Shown: piece after piece, positions 1 through 7,388 of the stretch
Layout: every line of letters starts with the position of its first letter
Position numbering within the stretch: the stretch's first letter is position 1
From: Prevotellaceae bacterium
Lineage (GTDB): Bacteria; Bacteroidota; Bacteroidia; Bacteroidales; Bacteroidaceae
DNA length: 8,416 nt
Direction of reading: 5' to 3'
Assembly: GCA_022508685.1 (NCBI GenBank)
Contig: JAFLUS010000070.1
Location: 1-8,416 of the forward strand
The notes under the pieces: model-generated
Seen by the model: only the letters and a program-made list of their open reading frames with translations
What the model was told of the DNA's origin: nothing
Database searches by the model: none
Made by a program: the position numbers and the translations under genes

Positions 1-695
1 GCGGAGAGTGTATCGACTTTGCCAACGTCGAGCAAGCGGAGGTCGGGGTGGCAGTCGAGGCGGACGGAATGGGTCGTACAGGAATGGAGGTAAAAGTCGA
101 TGATGGAGAAGCGTTCGCTCCATGTCGTCATCTGCGACAGCAGCGTGGGGGAAATGAGATGGATGCCGGAGAAAGCGAAGGGTGTGGCATCGGCAATGCT
201 GCCTTTGATTTCGTTCGTCTTGATGTTCTGCCACCCTACCAGTTGCTGTCGGGCATCGGCATAGAGGTAGCGGGTGGTGGTGCGCTGACTGACCAGCAAC
301 GTGGCATCGGCTACTTGCGCGTTGCGCAAATAGAATTCAGCCACATCAAGGTTGTGAAGGATGTCGACGTTATGGACGAGGACGGGACAGGACGTTTCGA
401 ACAAAGGCATGGCTTTGCGCACGGCTCCACCGGTTTCGAGCAACATTCCGCGTTCGTCGCTGATGCGAATATCAAGTCCGAAGTTGTCGTTGGCATGAAG
501 AAAGTCTATGATTTGCTCGCCGAAATGGTGAATATTCACGACGATGCGCGTGAAGCCTGCGTGCTTCAGCCGCTCGATGAGGTGTTGCAACAGCGGTTTT
601 CCGGCTACGGGTACGAGGGCTTTGGGCATGGTGTCGGTCAACGGACGCAGACGGGTACCCAGTCCGGCTGCGAGGATGAAGGCGGATGCGTTCAT
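1..695 (-). CDS. MurU-like sugar-1-phosphate nucleotidyltransferase (partial, C-terminus off the left edge)
   Basis: This protein should transfer a nucleotidyl group from an NTP to a sugar 1-phosphate in the cytoplasm. Given its kinase neighbour, the best guess is UTP plus MurNAc-alpha-1-phosphate giving UDP-MurNAc, as for Pseudomonas MurU. The start at 695 reads MNASAFILAAG, then the nucleotide-binding motif GLGTRLRPLT (residues 11-20) and PKALVPVAGKPLL (24-36) with the conserved Lys25. HNVDIL (108-113) carries the expected metal-binding Asp111, and LLDVG (221-225) the second acidic site. The reading frame is open to base 1, giving 231 complete codons. Relatives run roughly 225-250 residues, so probably only a short tail is missing. 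Its ATG overlaps the stop of the upstream kinase gene as ATGA (695-692), which suggests translational coupling. The family is certain. The sugar (MurNAc, GlcNAc, mannose or a heptose) is inferred from context only. Confidence 0.9.
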   Translation of the reverse strand, partial: MNASAFILAAGLGTRLRPLTDTMPKALVPVAGKPLLQHLIERLKHAGFTRIVVNIHHFGEQIIDFLHANDNFGLDIRISDERGMLLETGGAVRKAMPLFETSCPVLVHNVDILHNLDVAEFYLRNAQVADATLLVSQRTTTRYLYADARQQLVGWQNIKTNEIKGSIADATPFAFSGIHLISPTLLSQMTTWSERFSIIDFYLHSCTTHSVRLDCHPDLRLLDVGKVDTLS

Positions 696-2143
696 GCTTC
701 GGTTCGTTTAGGAAAATGCTGACGGATGTTTTGCTCGCGGTGAATGAGGTTGACCTCGATGCCGAAACGGCGATGCAAGTATTCTGCCAAATGCTGTGCG
801 CTGTAGACGCTGCGATGCTGTCCGCCCGTACATCCGAAGCAGAATTGGAGGTGAGTGAAACCGCGGTCGATGTAGCGCCTGACATGGAAGTCTGCCAATC
901 GGCGGACGCTCTCTAAAAAAGTAAGTATTTCACCATCACGCTCCAGAAAATCGATGACAGGGCGGTCGAGCCCCGTGAGTTGTTTGTATTCTGCGTAGCG
1001 ACCGGGATTGTTCGTGCTGCGGCAATCGAAGACGTATCCTCCGCCATTTCCGCTCGCATCGTCGGGAATACCATGCTTGTAGGAAAACGACCAGATGGTG
1101 ACGGAAAGCGACGGAGAGATGGGAACGGAGGGCGCAGACTGCAGTTGCGAAGCAATGAGGTTGAGCGCGATTTCCTTCAGGTAGGGATAGCGGTCGCACG
1201 AACCTTGCTCGATGCTTTGCTGCAAGTTGGCAAGGGCAGGCGGAATGCTCTCGATGAAGTGCGGTTTGCGTTCCCACAATCCTCGTAGTCCGTATGCACC
1301 GAGCACTTGCAGTGTGCGGAACAGGACGAAGCGGCGAAGATGCTGCATGAATGTGGCACGCTCAATGCGGAGATAGGGCTGCAGGGCATCGAGATAGGTA
1401 TCTGTCAATGTCTGACGCAATTCTTCGCTGTAGTGTGCAGAGGCTTGCCAAAGGAACGACGCGACATCGTAGTAGATAGGGCCTCGACGTCCGCCTTGAA
1501 AGTCGATGTAGCGCAGTCCCTGCGGTGTGAGCATCATGTTGCGGGCTTGGAAATCGCGGTACATGAATCCCTGTTCGGACGTTTGCAACAAATCGGCTTT
1601 GAACAGCTGAAAGTCTGCCTCGAGCATCAGTTCGTTAAACTCCGTTCCGGTCAGTTTCAGGTAATTGTACTTGAAATAGTTGAGGTCGAACTGAATGCTT
1701 TGAGCATCCATTTCCCGCAACGGGTAGCAGTGTTGCCACACGTCTTCACCCGCTGCTTCGAACTGAAAGCGCGGGAGGTCGGTCATCACGCTTTTCAGCA
1801 TGGCTACTTCTTCATCGGAATATGCTCCGCCACGTTGTCGTCCTTGACTTAAAAAGTCGAACAAGGAGCGGTTGCCCAAATCTTCTTGCAGATAGCACGT
1901 GGCATCGGCACTCATGGCATAGACGGCAGGAACGGGCAAGCGGCGTTGCGCAAACAGTTGAGCCAGTCGGAAGAATGCGCGGTTCTCTTCCACCGATGTC
2001 CCGATACAACCTATCACCGTCCGGTCGTCGTCCGACAGCCGATAGTATCGCCGATTGCTGCCTGCACCCGGCAGTTGCTCCACATGGGCGGGGGCGGTGC
2101 CGTATGTGTCGGCGTAGAGTTGTATCAATTCTTGTGTCGCCAT
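692..2143 (-). CDS. AmgK-like sugar kinase fused to a RapZ C-terminal domain
   Basis: This 483-residue two-domain protein starts with an aminoglycoside-phosphotransferase fold (about residues 10-330). It has a GAGSNRRYYRL nucleotide-binding segment (26-36), the catalytic loop YRDFQARNMM (195-204) with Asp197 and Asn202, and the metal-binding IDFQGG (213-218) followed by GPIYYDVASF. This pattern resembles AmgK, which phosphorylates MurNAc and GlcNAc at C1 with ATP; Tyr195 stands where many relatives have His. After a Ser/Pro-rich linker (337-345), residues 346-471 match the RapZ C-terminal domain: GGGYVFDCR (367-375), GLDRPVIDFL (391-400), GCTGGQHRS (437-445) and a final HR (468-469). The P-loop N-terminal half of true RapZ is absent. 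In E. coli that C-terminal domain binds glucosamine-6-phosphate and sRNA. The chosen start overlaps the permease gene by 19 bases, and the stop overlaps the nucleotidyltransferase start by 4. The fold assignments are strong; substrate and regulatory role are inferred. Confidence 0.9.
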   Translation of the reverse strand: MATQELIQLYADTYGTAPAHVEQLPGAGSNRRYYRLSDDDRTVIGCIGTSVEENRAFFRLAQLFAQRRLPVPAVYAMSADATCYLQEDLGNRSLFDFLSQGRQRGGAYSDEEVAMLKSVMTDLPRFQFEAAGEDVWQHCYPLREMDAQSIQFDLNYFKYNYLKLTGTEFNELMLEADFQLFKADLLQTSEQGFMYRDFQARNMMLTPQGLRYIDFQGGRRGPIYYDVASFLWQASAHYSEELRQTLTDTYLDALQPYLRIERATFMQHLRRFVLFRTLQVLGAYGLRGLWERKPHFIESIPPALANLQQSIEQGSCDRYPYLKEIALNLIASQLQSAPSVPISPSLSVTIWSFSYKHGIPDDASGNGGGYVFDCRSTNNPGRYAEYKQLTGLDRPVIDFLERDGEILTFLESVRRLADFHVRRYIDRGFTHLQFCFGCTGGQHRSVYSAQHLAEYLHRRFGIEVNLIHREQNIRQHFPKRTEA

Positions 2144-3336
2144 ATCGACATGATTTTAGAACGGACGGCTACGATGCCCAACAGCGACACCACGATGAAG
2201 AGTCCTGCTCCCACAATGACGGACGACCAAATGGCAGGCGTTTCCATATCGGGGAAGAACGATGTGAACATGTTCAGGTAGGTGTTGCGAATCAACAACA
2301 TGGTGGCCAACGCAAGCAGCAGCACCAATGCGTTCAGCCCTGCAGTCAGCAGTTGATAGGGATGCGAGACACGGGCAGGGCTATAGCCAATGAGCAGGAG
2401 ATTTTCGAGTTTGCCGCTATTCTTCTGCACGAGCAGCCACACCGATAGCATCAGGATGTAGAATGCCAACAGGCAGATGACCAAACCGACGCCCATCACA
2501 ATGGCGACGATGATGCGCAGAATGAAGGTTGTCTTCGACGAATCCAGTTTGTCTTGGTCGGTGACGTAGCCATTCGCCGTCAGATAGCGGGCGATGTTCT
2601 CGTCCGTAGGATTGCCAACCTGCACAATCACGCGGGTATATTCCCGGGTTGCATCGGTGGCATAGGTGCGGTTTGCCCAATCCATGAACTGCTGCGGCAC
2701 GAGTATGGTGTTCAGACGATTGCTGAATCCCACGATGCGACCTTCAAAGACGTCGTACCGACCGGCTCCCGACACCGTCACGCCCAACTTCATTGCGCCC
2801 AGAATGCCTTCCGAGAGTTGGGGCATGTTGCGGCTCTGCGCAAAACCGAAGTTGTACAAGTCAAGATAGTTGCGCGGAAGGATGATGGGGATTTTCGTGT
2901 CGCCTTCGGCAAACGTCCAGTCTGCCGTCTTCACATCGACGAAGTCGTCGGGGACGGATTCAAAGAACATATCCGTGGAGAAGCGCACGAAGCCTTCAAC
3001 ATCGAATGTGGCCCGCACGTCGTATGCCGATGCCGTGAACATCCCTACCCGCTCGGCAAAGGGTTGTTCGCGCAAGTCATCGATTTCGCTTTGTGAGAAA
3101 GTGGAAGAAGAACCGGCAAGCGTTCCTAATGTACTCACATCCTTATTGATGATGAGGTAGTCTTCCTTCATGAAACTATCCTCACTGCTGTACACAGATT
3201 GTATGTCGGTATAGAACTGTATGCCTAACAGGATGATGAGCATCCCTACGAAGTTGGCAAAGAAGAAACCTGCAAACTGCGGGATGCTGATGTGCTGACG
3301 CAGTAGTTTCCAAACGAGATTCATTCTCTTACGCAT
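2125..3336 (-). CDS. FtsX/LolC/MacB-type ABC transporter permease
   Basis: This 403-residue inner-membrane protein has the layout of type VII (mechanotransmission) ABC permeases. There is one N-terminal membrane helix (about 22-42, rich in Phe, Gly, Ile and Leu), a large extracytoplasmic domain (about 43-268), then three helices (about 271-302, 332-350 and 369-391). Between helices 2 and 3, LENLLLIGYSPARV (310-323) corresponds to the cytoplasmic coupling segment of FtsX-like permeases. The C-terminus is short and basic (WRHKN). Such permeases usually do not move substrate through the membrane. They pass ATPase motion to periplasmic partners, as in LolCDE, MacAB and FtsEX. The partner ATPase is encoded 8 bases upstream. 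The start at 3336 is chosen for its A-rich upstream run; an alternative Met lies four codons in (3324). The substrate or partner cannot be read from the sequence. Confidence 0.88.
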   Translation of the reverse strand: MRKRMNLVWKLLRQHISIPQFAGFFFANFVGMLIILLGIQFYTDIQSVYSSEDSFMKEDYLIINKDVSTLGTLAGSSSTFSQSEIDDLREQPFAERVGMFTASAYDVRATFDVEGFVRFSTDMFFESVPDDFVDVKTADWTFAEGDTKIPIILPRNYLDLYNFGFAQSRNMPQLSEGILGAMKLGVTVSGAGRYDVFEGRIVGFSNRLNTILVPQQFMDWANRTYATDATREYTRVIVQVGNPTDENIARYLTANGYVTDQDKLDSSKTTFILRIIVAIVMGVGLVICLLAFYILMLSVWLLVQKNSGKLENLLLIGYSPARVSHPYQLLTAGLNALVLLLALATMLLIRNTYLNMFTSFFPDMETPAIWSSVIVGAGLFIVVSLLGIVAVRSKIMSIWRHKN

Positions 3337-3344
3337 TTTTTAGT

Positions 3345-3989
3345 TTACAAACGAAGTACATGGTCGTAGTCCATCTCCATGTGCTTGCCTATACTCGTCA
3401 CTATCACGCCGGCACCCTGCTTGCGTGCCTCCGTCATCATCACGTTTGCCATCACCGCACTGTTCGTATCGTCGAGGTGGCTGATGGGTTCGTCCACAAA
3501 TACAAAGTCGAACGGTTGGCACAGCGTGCGAATCATCGCCACACGCTGTTGCTGTCCGAACGACATGCGGCCAATCTTTGCATTGCGCTTGTCGGCAATG
3601 CCTAATTGCTCAAACCACGCATCAATCTGCTGCTGACTCTGGTAAGCCGTCAGTTGATTCTTGATTTGCACATTTTCCATCGCCGTCAGTTCGGGGAACA
3701 GGCGCAGTTCTTGCCACAGCAGTGCGAAATGATGCTGACGGATGTCTACCCATCGGCTGACGCCAAACGTGCGGATGTCTGTTCCGTCGAATGCAATCGT
3801 ACCTTGATAGTCGTTCCGATACCCATAGATGTAACTGCAGAGCGAGGACTTTCCCGTACCCGAATTGGCTTCGACAAGATACGTCTTTCCACGTTCCAAC
3901 TTCACATCACGGAGCCATACATCGCTCTGAATGTCCGTTTGCTGTGCAAATACCTGAGGCAACGTCTGCTTCAATTCGATGACGTCCAT
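3345..3989 (-). CDS. ABC transporter ATP-binding subunit with atypical motifs
   Basis: This 214-residue nucleotide-binding subunit, close in size to LolD and FtsE, should drive the permease encoded just downstream. Walker A is ANSGTGKSS (41-49), where the usual first Gly is Ala41. The Q-loop is LLWQEL with Gln93, and the signature is MSFGQQQRVA (142-151), with Phe in place of the usual second Gly-position residue of LSGGQ. Walker B is FVFVDEP (162-168) with the catalytic Glu167 intact, and the D-loop is SHLDD (170-174). At the switch position, where most relatives have a TH pair, this protein reads IVTSIGKHM, so the histidine appears to be replaced by Ser199. The retained Lys47, Asp166 and Glu167 suggest ATP is still bound and perhaps hydrolysed. 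The gene lies 6 bases after the lipoprotein gene and 8 before the permease gene, so the three were probably made together. Confidence 0.93.
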   Translation of the reverse strand: MDVIELKQTLPQVFAQQTDIQSDVWLRDVKLERGKTYLVEANSGTGKSSLCSYIYGYRNDYQGTIAFDGTDIRTFGVSRWVDIRQHHFALLWQELRLFPELTAMENVQIKNQLTAYQSQQQIDAWFEQLGIADKRNAKIGRMSFGQQQRVAMIRTLCQPFDFVFVDEPISHLDDTNSAVMANVMMTEARKQGAGVIVTSIGKHMEMDYDHVLRL

Positions 3990-3995
3990 GCTCGC

Positions 3996-5573
3996 TTAAA
4001 AGTTTTTTTCAACAAATTCGTTCAGCAGCGACATGCAGACCGCCAACACGTTCTTGCTGTCGTCCTTGAGAACGAGGCGGCTTTCGCCCTTCAGTTTCGT
4101 TTCCATGCGGGCGATGAACACGTCTGCCAAGTCCATTGCCTTGCGGGCTTCGGTCGGCAACTGCTGCCGTTCTCTCTCTGTCAGTGTCAATGTCAGCATG
4201 CGGTGAACATCTATATAAAGGTATGCATACGACGACGTGATGTCGCTCTTGTACTTTGCCAGCCCGGCGTTGTTGCCCGACATCATTTCTGCCGGCGTTC
4301 CCTTTGCCTGCAACCACACGAAGTTGTGCTGACCATCAACACCGACATAGGTCGAATGCACTTCACGCACTTCATCCCATGTGTCCCAGTCGTATGTCCA
4401 CTGCTCTTCGTCCAAGCGATAAAGGTTGTCCGAGAGCGGCACCATATTCGTAGTGGCATCCATTGCGCTGGCAAACAACTGCGGCAACTTCTTCACGTAT
4501 TGGTCGCTGTTCACTTTTGCTGCAGCATATATAGGCGCATTTCTGTCCTTCATGTCGTCGGAATTGAGGGCAAATGACACATCGCCGTCCACCGAACGAA
4601 TCATGTTGCTGAAGTCCATGTCCATTTCCTGTTCAGCCATCAGCAATGCCTCTTTCACGCCATTCACGCGCTTCACCATGTCCAAGAACTTGCTGCCGTC
4701 GACCGACACGCTGCCCCACAGCAGGCAATTCTCGTGCGCCAATCCCAAGTATGTACCATTGATTTTCTGCATGTAGTCAGCATTGGCTTCCAACTTCTTC
4801 TGCGCTTCCTTCGTACTGCCGTACATTTCCATCGCCATGCGCACGCAGCCTTTGTCGAACACCAAGTTACCGAGCAGGTTCACGTCTTTCAGTTGTACGC
4901 CTCCCATCATTTCGCTCACGTCAATACCCTGCGTTTCCAACAGCGCCGTCGGCACGATACCATAGTTCAGCCACAACTTGGCATCGCCTTCCATGCTTGA
5001 CAAGCGGTCGTAAGCCTCCGTGTCGCTGAAGTGCTTATCGTTGTCGAACAGTTGCACGATGCGTTTTTTCGCCTTCGCAGACGACAATCCGAGCCCCATG
5101 TCGCACAGCATCACGAAGGCATCGTCGTCATACGCCACCTGCACTTCGTCTTTCACCGATACGCACTTCAGTCCGTCATCTTCCTTGACTTTCAGATTGG
5201 CCATTTTCATCAAATCGTCTATCTTTCCTTCATTCGCCACACGCATCGTCAGTCCCACGAAATTGCGGTCTGCCGTAATGAAGATGTACATCGGTGCGGT
5301 GAAATCAATACCCGACTGGTTAGGATTTTTGATGATGTCCAAGACTTGTTCGCGTTCTTTCTTCGAACGGGCATTGTCGGACATGAAGTTCGTCAGCAAT
5401 TGCATGACTGCCTGATTGTGTTCCAAATCGCATTTGTCAGCCATGCTCTTAAAATCAACAGATGCTACCATGCGGACGTCTGCCGGTATCACTTCCAGAT
5501 AATCGTTGTCGCTGCACGACGACAAGCATACGAGGGCAAGCATTGCCACTAAAAAAAATCTTACTGCTTTCAT
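3996..5573 (-). CDS. DUF4836-like outer-envelope lipoprotein
   Basis: This 525-residue protein starts with a lipoprotein signal peptide: a basic start (MKAVR), a hydrophobic stretch FFLVAMLALVC, and a lipobox LSSC with the modified Cys20. The residues after the Cys (SDNDYLE) are acidic, loosely like the Ser-plus-acidic surface-export signal described for Bacteroidota lipoproteins, so surface exposure is possible but unproven. The mature part opens with YLEVIPADVRMVASVDFKSM, a start I associate with the DUF4836 family of Bacteroidota lipoproteins. The rest is soluble, with no membrane segment and no catalytic motif I recognise. Segments such as DAKLWLNYG (198-206) and DGDVSFALN recall proteins with repeated beta-rich modules. 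It precedes the ABC ATPase gene by 6 bases, so it is a candidate outer partner of that system. The family call is from memory and function is unknown. Confidence 0.85.
   Translation of the reverse strand: MKAVRFFLVAMLALVCLSSCSDNDYLEVIPADVRMVASVDFKSMADKCDLEHNQAVMQLLTNFMSDNARSKKEREQVLDIIKNPNQSGIDFTAPMYIFITADRNFVGLTMRVANEGKIDDLMKMANLKVKEDDGLKCVSVKDEVQVAYDDDAFVMLCDMGLGLSSAKAKKRIVQLFDNDKHFSDTEAYDRLSSMEGDAKLWLNYGIVPTALLETQGIDVSEMMGGVQLKDVNLLGNLVFDKGCVRMAMEMYGSTKEAQKKLEANADYMQKINGTYLGLAHENCLLWGSVSVDGSKFLDMVKRVNGVKEALLMAEQEMDMDFSNMIRSVDGDVSFALNSDDMKDRNAPIYAAAKVNSDQYVKKLPQLFASAMDATTNMVPLSDNLYRLDEEQWTYDWDTWDEVREVHSTYVGVDGQHNFVWLQAKGTPAEMMSGNNAGLAKYKSDITSSYAYLYIDVHRMLTLTLTERERQQLPTEARKAMDLADVFIARMETKLKGESRLVLKDDSKNVLAVCMSLLNEFVEKNF
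5551..5558. repeat. 8-base homopolymer (T8 on the coding strand) in the lipoprotein signal peptide
   Basis: Eight A residues on the plus strand read as T8 in codons 6-8 (Phe-Phe-Leu) of the lipoprotein gene. A slip of one base here would put the protein out of frame before the lipobox. The tract is short and encodes ordinary signal-peptide residues, so it may have no role. Confidence 0.4.
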
Positions 5574-5601
5574 TGTGTTAGGTATTTGAATGTTTGTCAG
5601 T

Positions 5602-6330
5602 CTAAATAGATGATGTATTTGCCAAGTTCATCAGATGAACAGCCACCAGTGCTGCCGTTTCCGTGCGAAGTCGACTCGTTCCCAAGGTGACGCTGACGAA
5701 GCCTGCCTGTTCAGCCATCCGCACTTCGTCCACGCTGAAATCGCCTTCGGGACCCACGAGCACCAGTGCATCTTCGCCTGCGACAAGCACGTCTTTCAGT
5801 GCTACTTTCGTCGCCATGTCGTCCTGCTCGTAGCAGTGGCAGATGAACTTCTTGCCGGGAAATGGCTGAGCAACGAATTGCGCAAAGTCCGTTACGTCGT
5901 TCAACTGCGGTTTCCACGCCTTGTGACTTTGCTTCACAGCCGCGACCACGATTTTTTCCACGCGTTCCGTCTTCACCACAATACGTTCGGAGAATTGGCA
6001 ACGTAGGAACGTCAGTTCGTCAAAACCGATTTCTGTCGCCTTCTCCGCCAACCACTCCATGCGGTCCATGTTCTTCGTCGGCGCTACTGCCAAATGCAGA
6101 TGGGCAGCCCACTGCCGTTGCTGCGGCATCGCTTCGAGAATGCGGTACGTACAGCGCTTCTTCGTCGCTTCGGCAATCTCGGCACGATAGAACGTCCCTT
6201 CGCCATCCATCAGCCGCACCTCGTCGCCTTCCGTCAGCCTGAGCACCCTCACTGCGTGGGCGGCTTCGTCCTCGGGCAGTTCATTCGTCGTGCTTGCCTT
6301 CGGAACGTAGAAATAGCGCACTTCCTTCAT
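5602..6330 (-). CDS. rsmE: 16S rRNA (uracil(1498)-N(3))-methyltransferase RsmE
   Basis: RsmE methylates N3 of U1498 in helix 44 of 16S rRNA, using S-adenosylmethionine on the assembled 30S subunit. The 242 residues match the family's usual length. The N-terminal PUA-like RNA-binding part (1-70) includes HAVRVLRL (25-32). The C-terminal SPOUT knot domain holds EKATEIG (96-102), QFSER (112-116), GPEGDFS (193-199) and LGTSRLRTETA (217-227), which form the SAM-binding trefoil knot. The LGxSRLRTETA form is what I associate with Bacteroidota, while E. coli has LGPRVLRTETT. The gene starts 27 bases after the tsaD stop and ends 28 bases before the lipoprotein gene. Neither gap contains a recognisable promoter, so it is probably read from the map promoter. 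The assignment is firm. Confidence 0.97.
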   Translation of the reverse strand: MKEVRYFYVPKASTTNELPEDEAAHAVRVLRLTEGDEVRLMDGEGTFYRAEIAEATKKRCTYRILEAMPQQRQWAAHLHLAVAPTKNMDRMEWLAEKATEIGFDELTFLRCQFSERIVVKTERVEKIVVAAVKQSHKAWKPQLNDVTDFAQFVAQPFPGKKFICHCYEQDDMATKVALKDVLVAGEDALVLVGPEGDFSVDEVRMAEQAGFVSVTLGTSRLRTETAALVAVHLMNLANTSSI

Positions 6331-6357
6331 GTTATATTCCGTTTTCGTGTCTGCACC

Positions 6358-7380
6358 TCAGTTCTCCATGCGGGCAAAAGCCGGTGCGTCGATAGTGCAG
6401 AAGTCTTTGTCCTGATACTTGAAATAGCCAGTGATGCCTATCATTGCCGCATTGTCGGTGGTGTAACTGAACTTTGGGATAAACACCTTCCAGCCGTAGC
6501 GACGGGCATGGTCGTGAAAGGCGTTGCGCAATCCCGTGTTGGCGGACACTCCACCAGCCACAGCCACTCGGCGAATGCCGGTTTCCTTGGCAGCCAACCG
6601 CAGTTTCTTCATCAATATATCCACGATAGTCTTTTCCAACGAGGCTGCCAAGTCTGCCTTGTGATGCTCCACAAAGTCGGCATCCTCCTTCAGCCAGTCA
6701 CGCAGCGAATACAAGAATGAAGTCTTGAGTCCGGAAAAACTATAGTCATAGCCCTTGATTTGCGGTTTGGCAAACTGGAACGCTTCAGGGTTGCCCTGTC
6801 GTGCCAACTTGTCGATAATCGGACCACCCGGATAGCCCAATCCCATTACTTTGGAGCATTTGTCTATCGCTTCGCCTGCGGCGTCGTCGATGGTCTGCCC
6901 CAATATCTTCATGTCATTGTAGGCATTCACCTGTATAATCTGCGAGTTGCCGCCACTGACCAACAGGCAAAGGAAAGGAAATTCCGGCACGTCGTTGTCG
7001 CCATCGCTTTCCTTTATAAAATGTGCCAGTACGTGTCCCTGCAAATGGTTGACATCTATCATCGGCACACCCAATGAGCGAGCCAGTCCCTTGGCGAACG
7101 AAACTCCGACGAGCAGGCTTCCCATCAGTCCGGGACCGCGTGTGAAAGCGATTGCCGACAACTGTTCTTTTTCCACTCCCGCACGCTTCAACGCTTGGTC
7201 CACCACCGGTACGATGTTCTGCTGATGGGCTCGCGACGCCAGTTCGGGCACGACGCCTCCGTAGGCTTCGTGCACAGCCTGACTTGCCGTCACGTTCGAG
7301 AGCAGCACGTCGTTCTTCAGCACGGCTGCCGAAGTATCGTCGCACGACGATTCTATCGCCAATATGTATACGTCATTCAT
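6358..7380 (-). CDS. tsaD: tRNA N6-adenosine threonylcarbamoyltransferase TsaD
   Basis: TsaD moves the threonylcarbamoyl group of TC-AMP onto A37 of ANN-decoding tRNAs, forming t6A in the cytoplasm together with TsaB and TsaE; neither partner is in this window. With the start at 7380 the protein has 340 residues, typical for the family, and begins MNDVYILAIESSCDDTS as homologues do. The metal-binding HLQGH (His112, His116) and the C-terminal YTTDNAAMIG with Asp309 are present, as are GPGLMGSLLVG (82-92), VSGGNSQII (141-149), DDAAGEA (165-171), GYPGGP (182-187) and AGGVSANTGL (275-284). The frame stays open upstream to 7443, but those 21 extra codons overlap map and encode no conserved sequence. 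The start lies 8 bases after the map stop, so the genes are probably cotranscribed. The assignment is firm. Confidence 0.97.
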   Translation of the reverse strand: MNDVYILAIESSCDDTSAAVLKNDVLLSNVTASQAVHEAYGGVVPELASRAHQQNIVPVVDQALKRAGVEKEQLSAIAFTRGPGLMGSLLVGVSFAKGLARSLGVPMIDVNHLQGHVLAHFIKESDGDNDVPEFPFLCLLVSGGNSQIIQVNAYNDMKILGQTIDDAAGEAIDKCSKVMGLGYPGGPIIDKLARQGNPEAFQFAKPQIKGYDYSFSGLKTSFLYSLRDWLKEDADFVEHHKADLAASLEKTIVDILMKKLRLAAKETGIRRVAVAGGVSANTGLRNAFHDHARRYGWKVFIPKFSYTTDNAAMIGITGYFKYQDKDFCTIDAPAFARMEN

Positions 7381-7388
7381 CGTTTTCG

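Noticed and set aside
48..722. Plus-strand open frame (224 codons) opposite the nucleotidyltransferase
   Set aside because: The minus strand encodes a clear nucleotidyltransferase with GLGTRLRPLT; the opposite frame is a shadow.
936..1277. Extra minus-strand open frame within the RapZ-like region, as a sign of a frameshift or second gene
   Set aside because: The 483-residue frame runs unbroken through kinase and RapZ-like motifs; the other frame encodes nothing recognisable.
3606..4577. Long plus-strand open frame (323 codons) opposite the ATPase and lipoprotein genes
   Set aside because: It spans the boundary of two well-supported minus-strand genes and reads as a His/Cys/Arg-rich shadow with no recognisable domain.
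5509..5525. Inverted repeat near the lipobox of the lipoprotein gene
   Set aside because: It is explained by the codons for SSCSDND and is too short to stand as a regulatory structure.
7336..7351. Near-perfect palindrome (7-base arms, 2-base centre)
   Set aside because: It is the coding sequence for the conserved SSCDD motif of TsaD; the symmetry follows from those codons.
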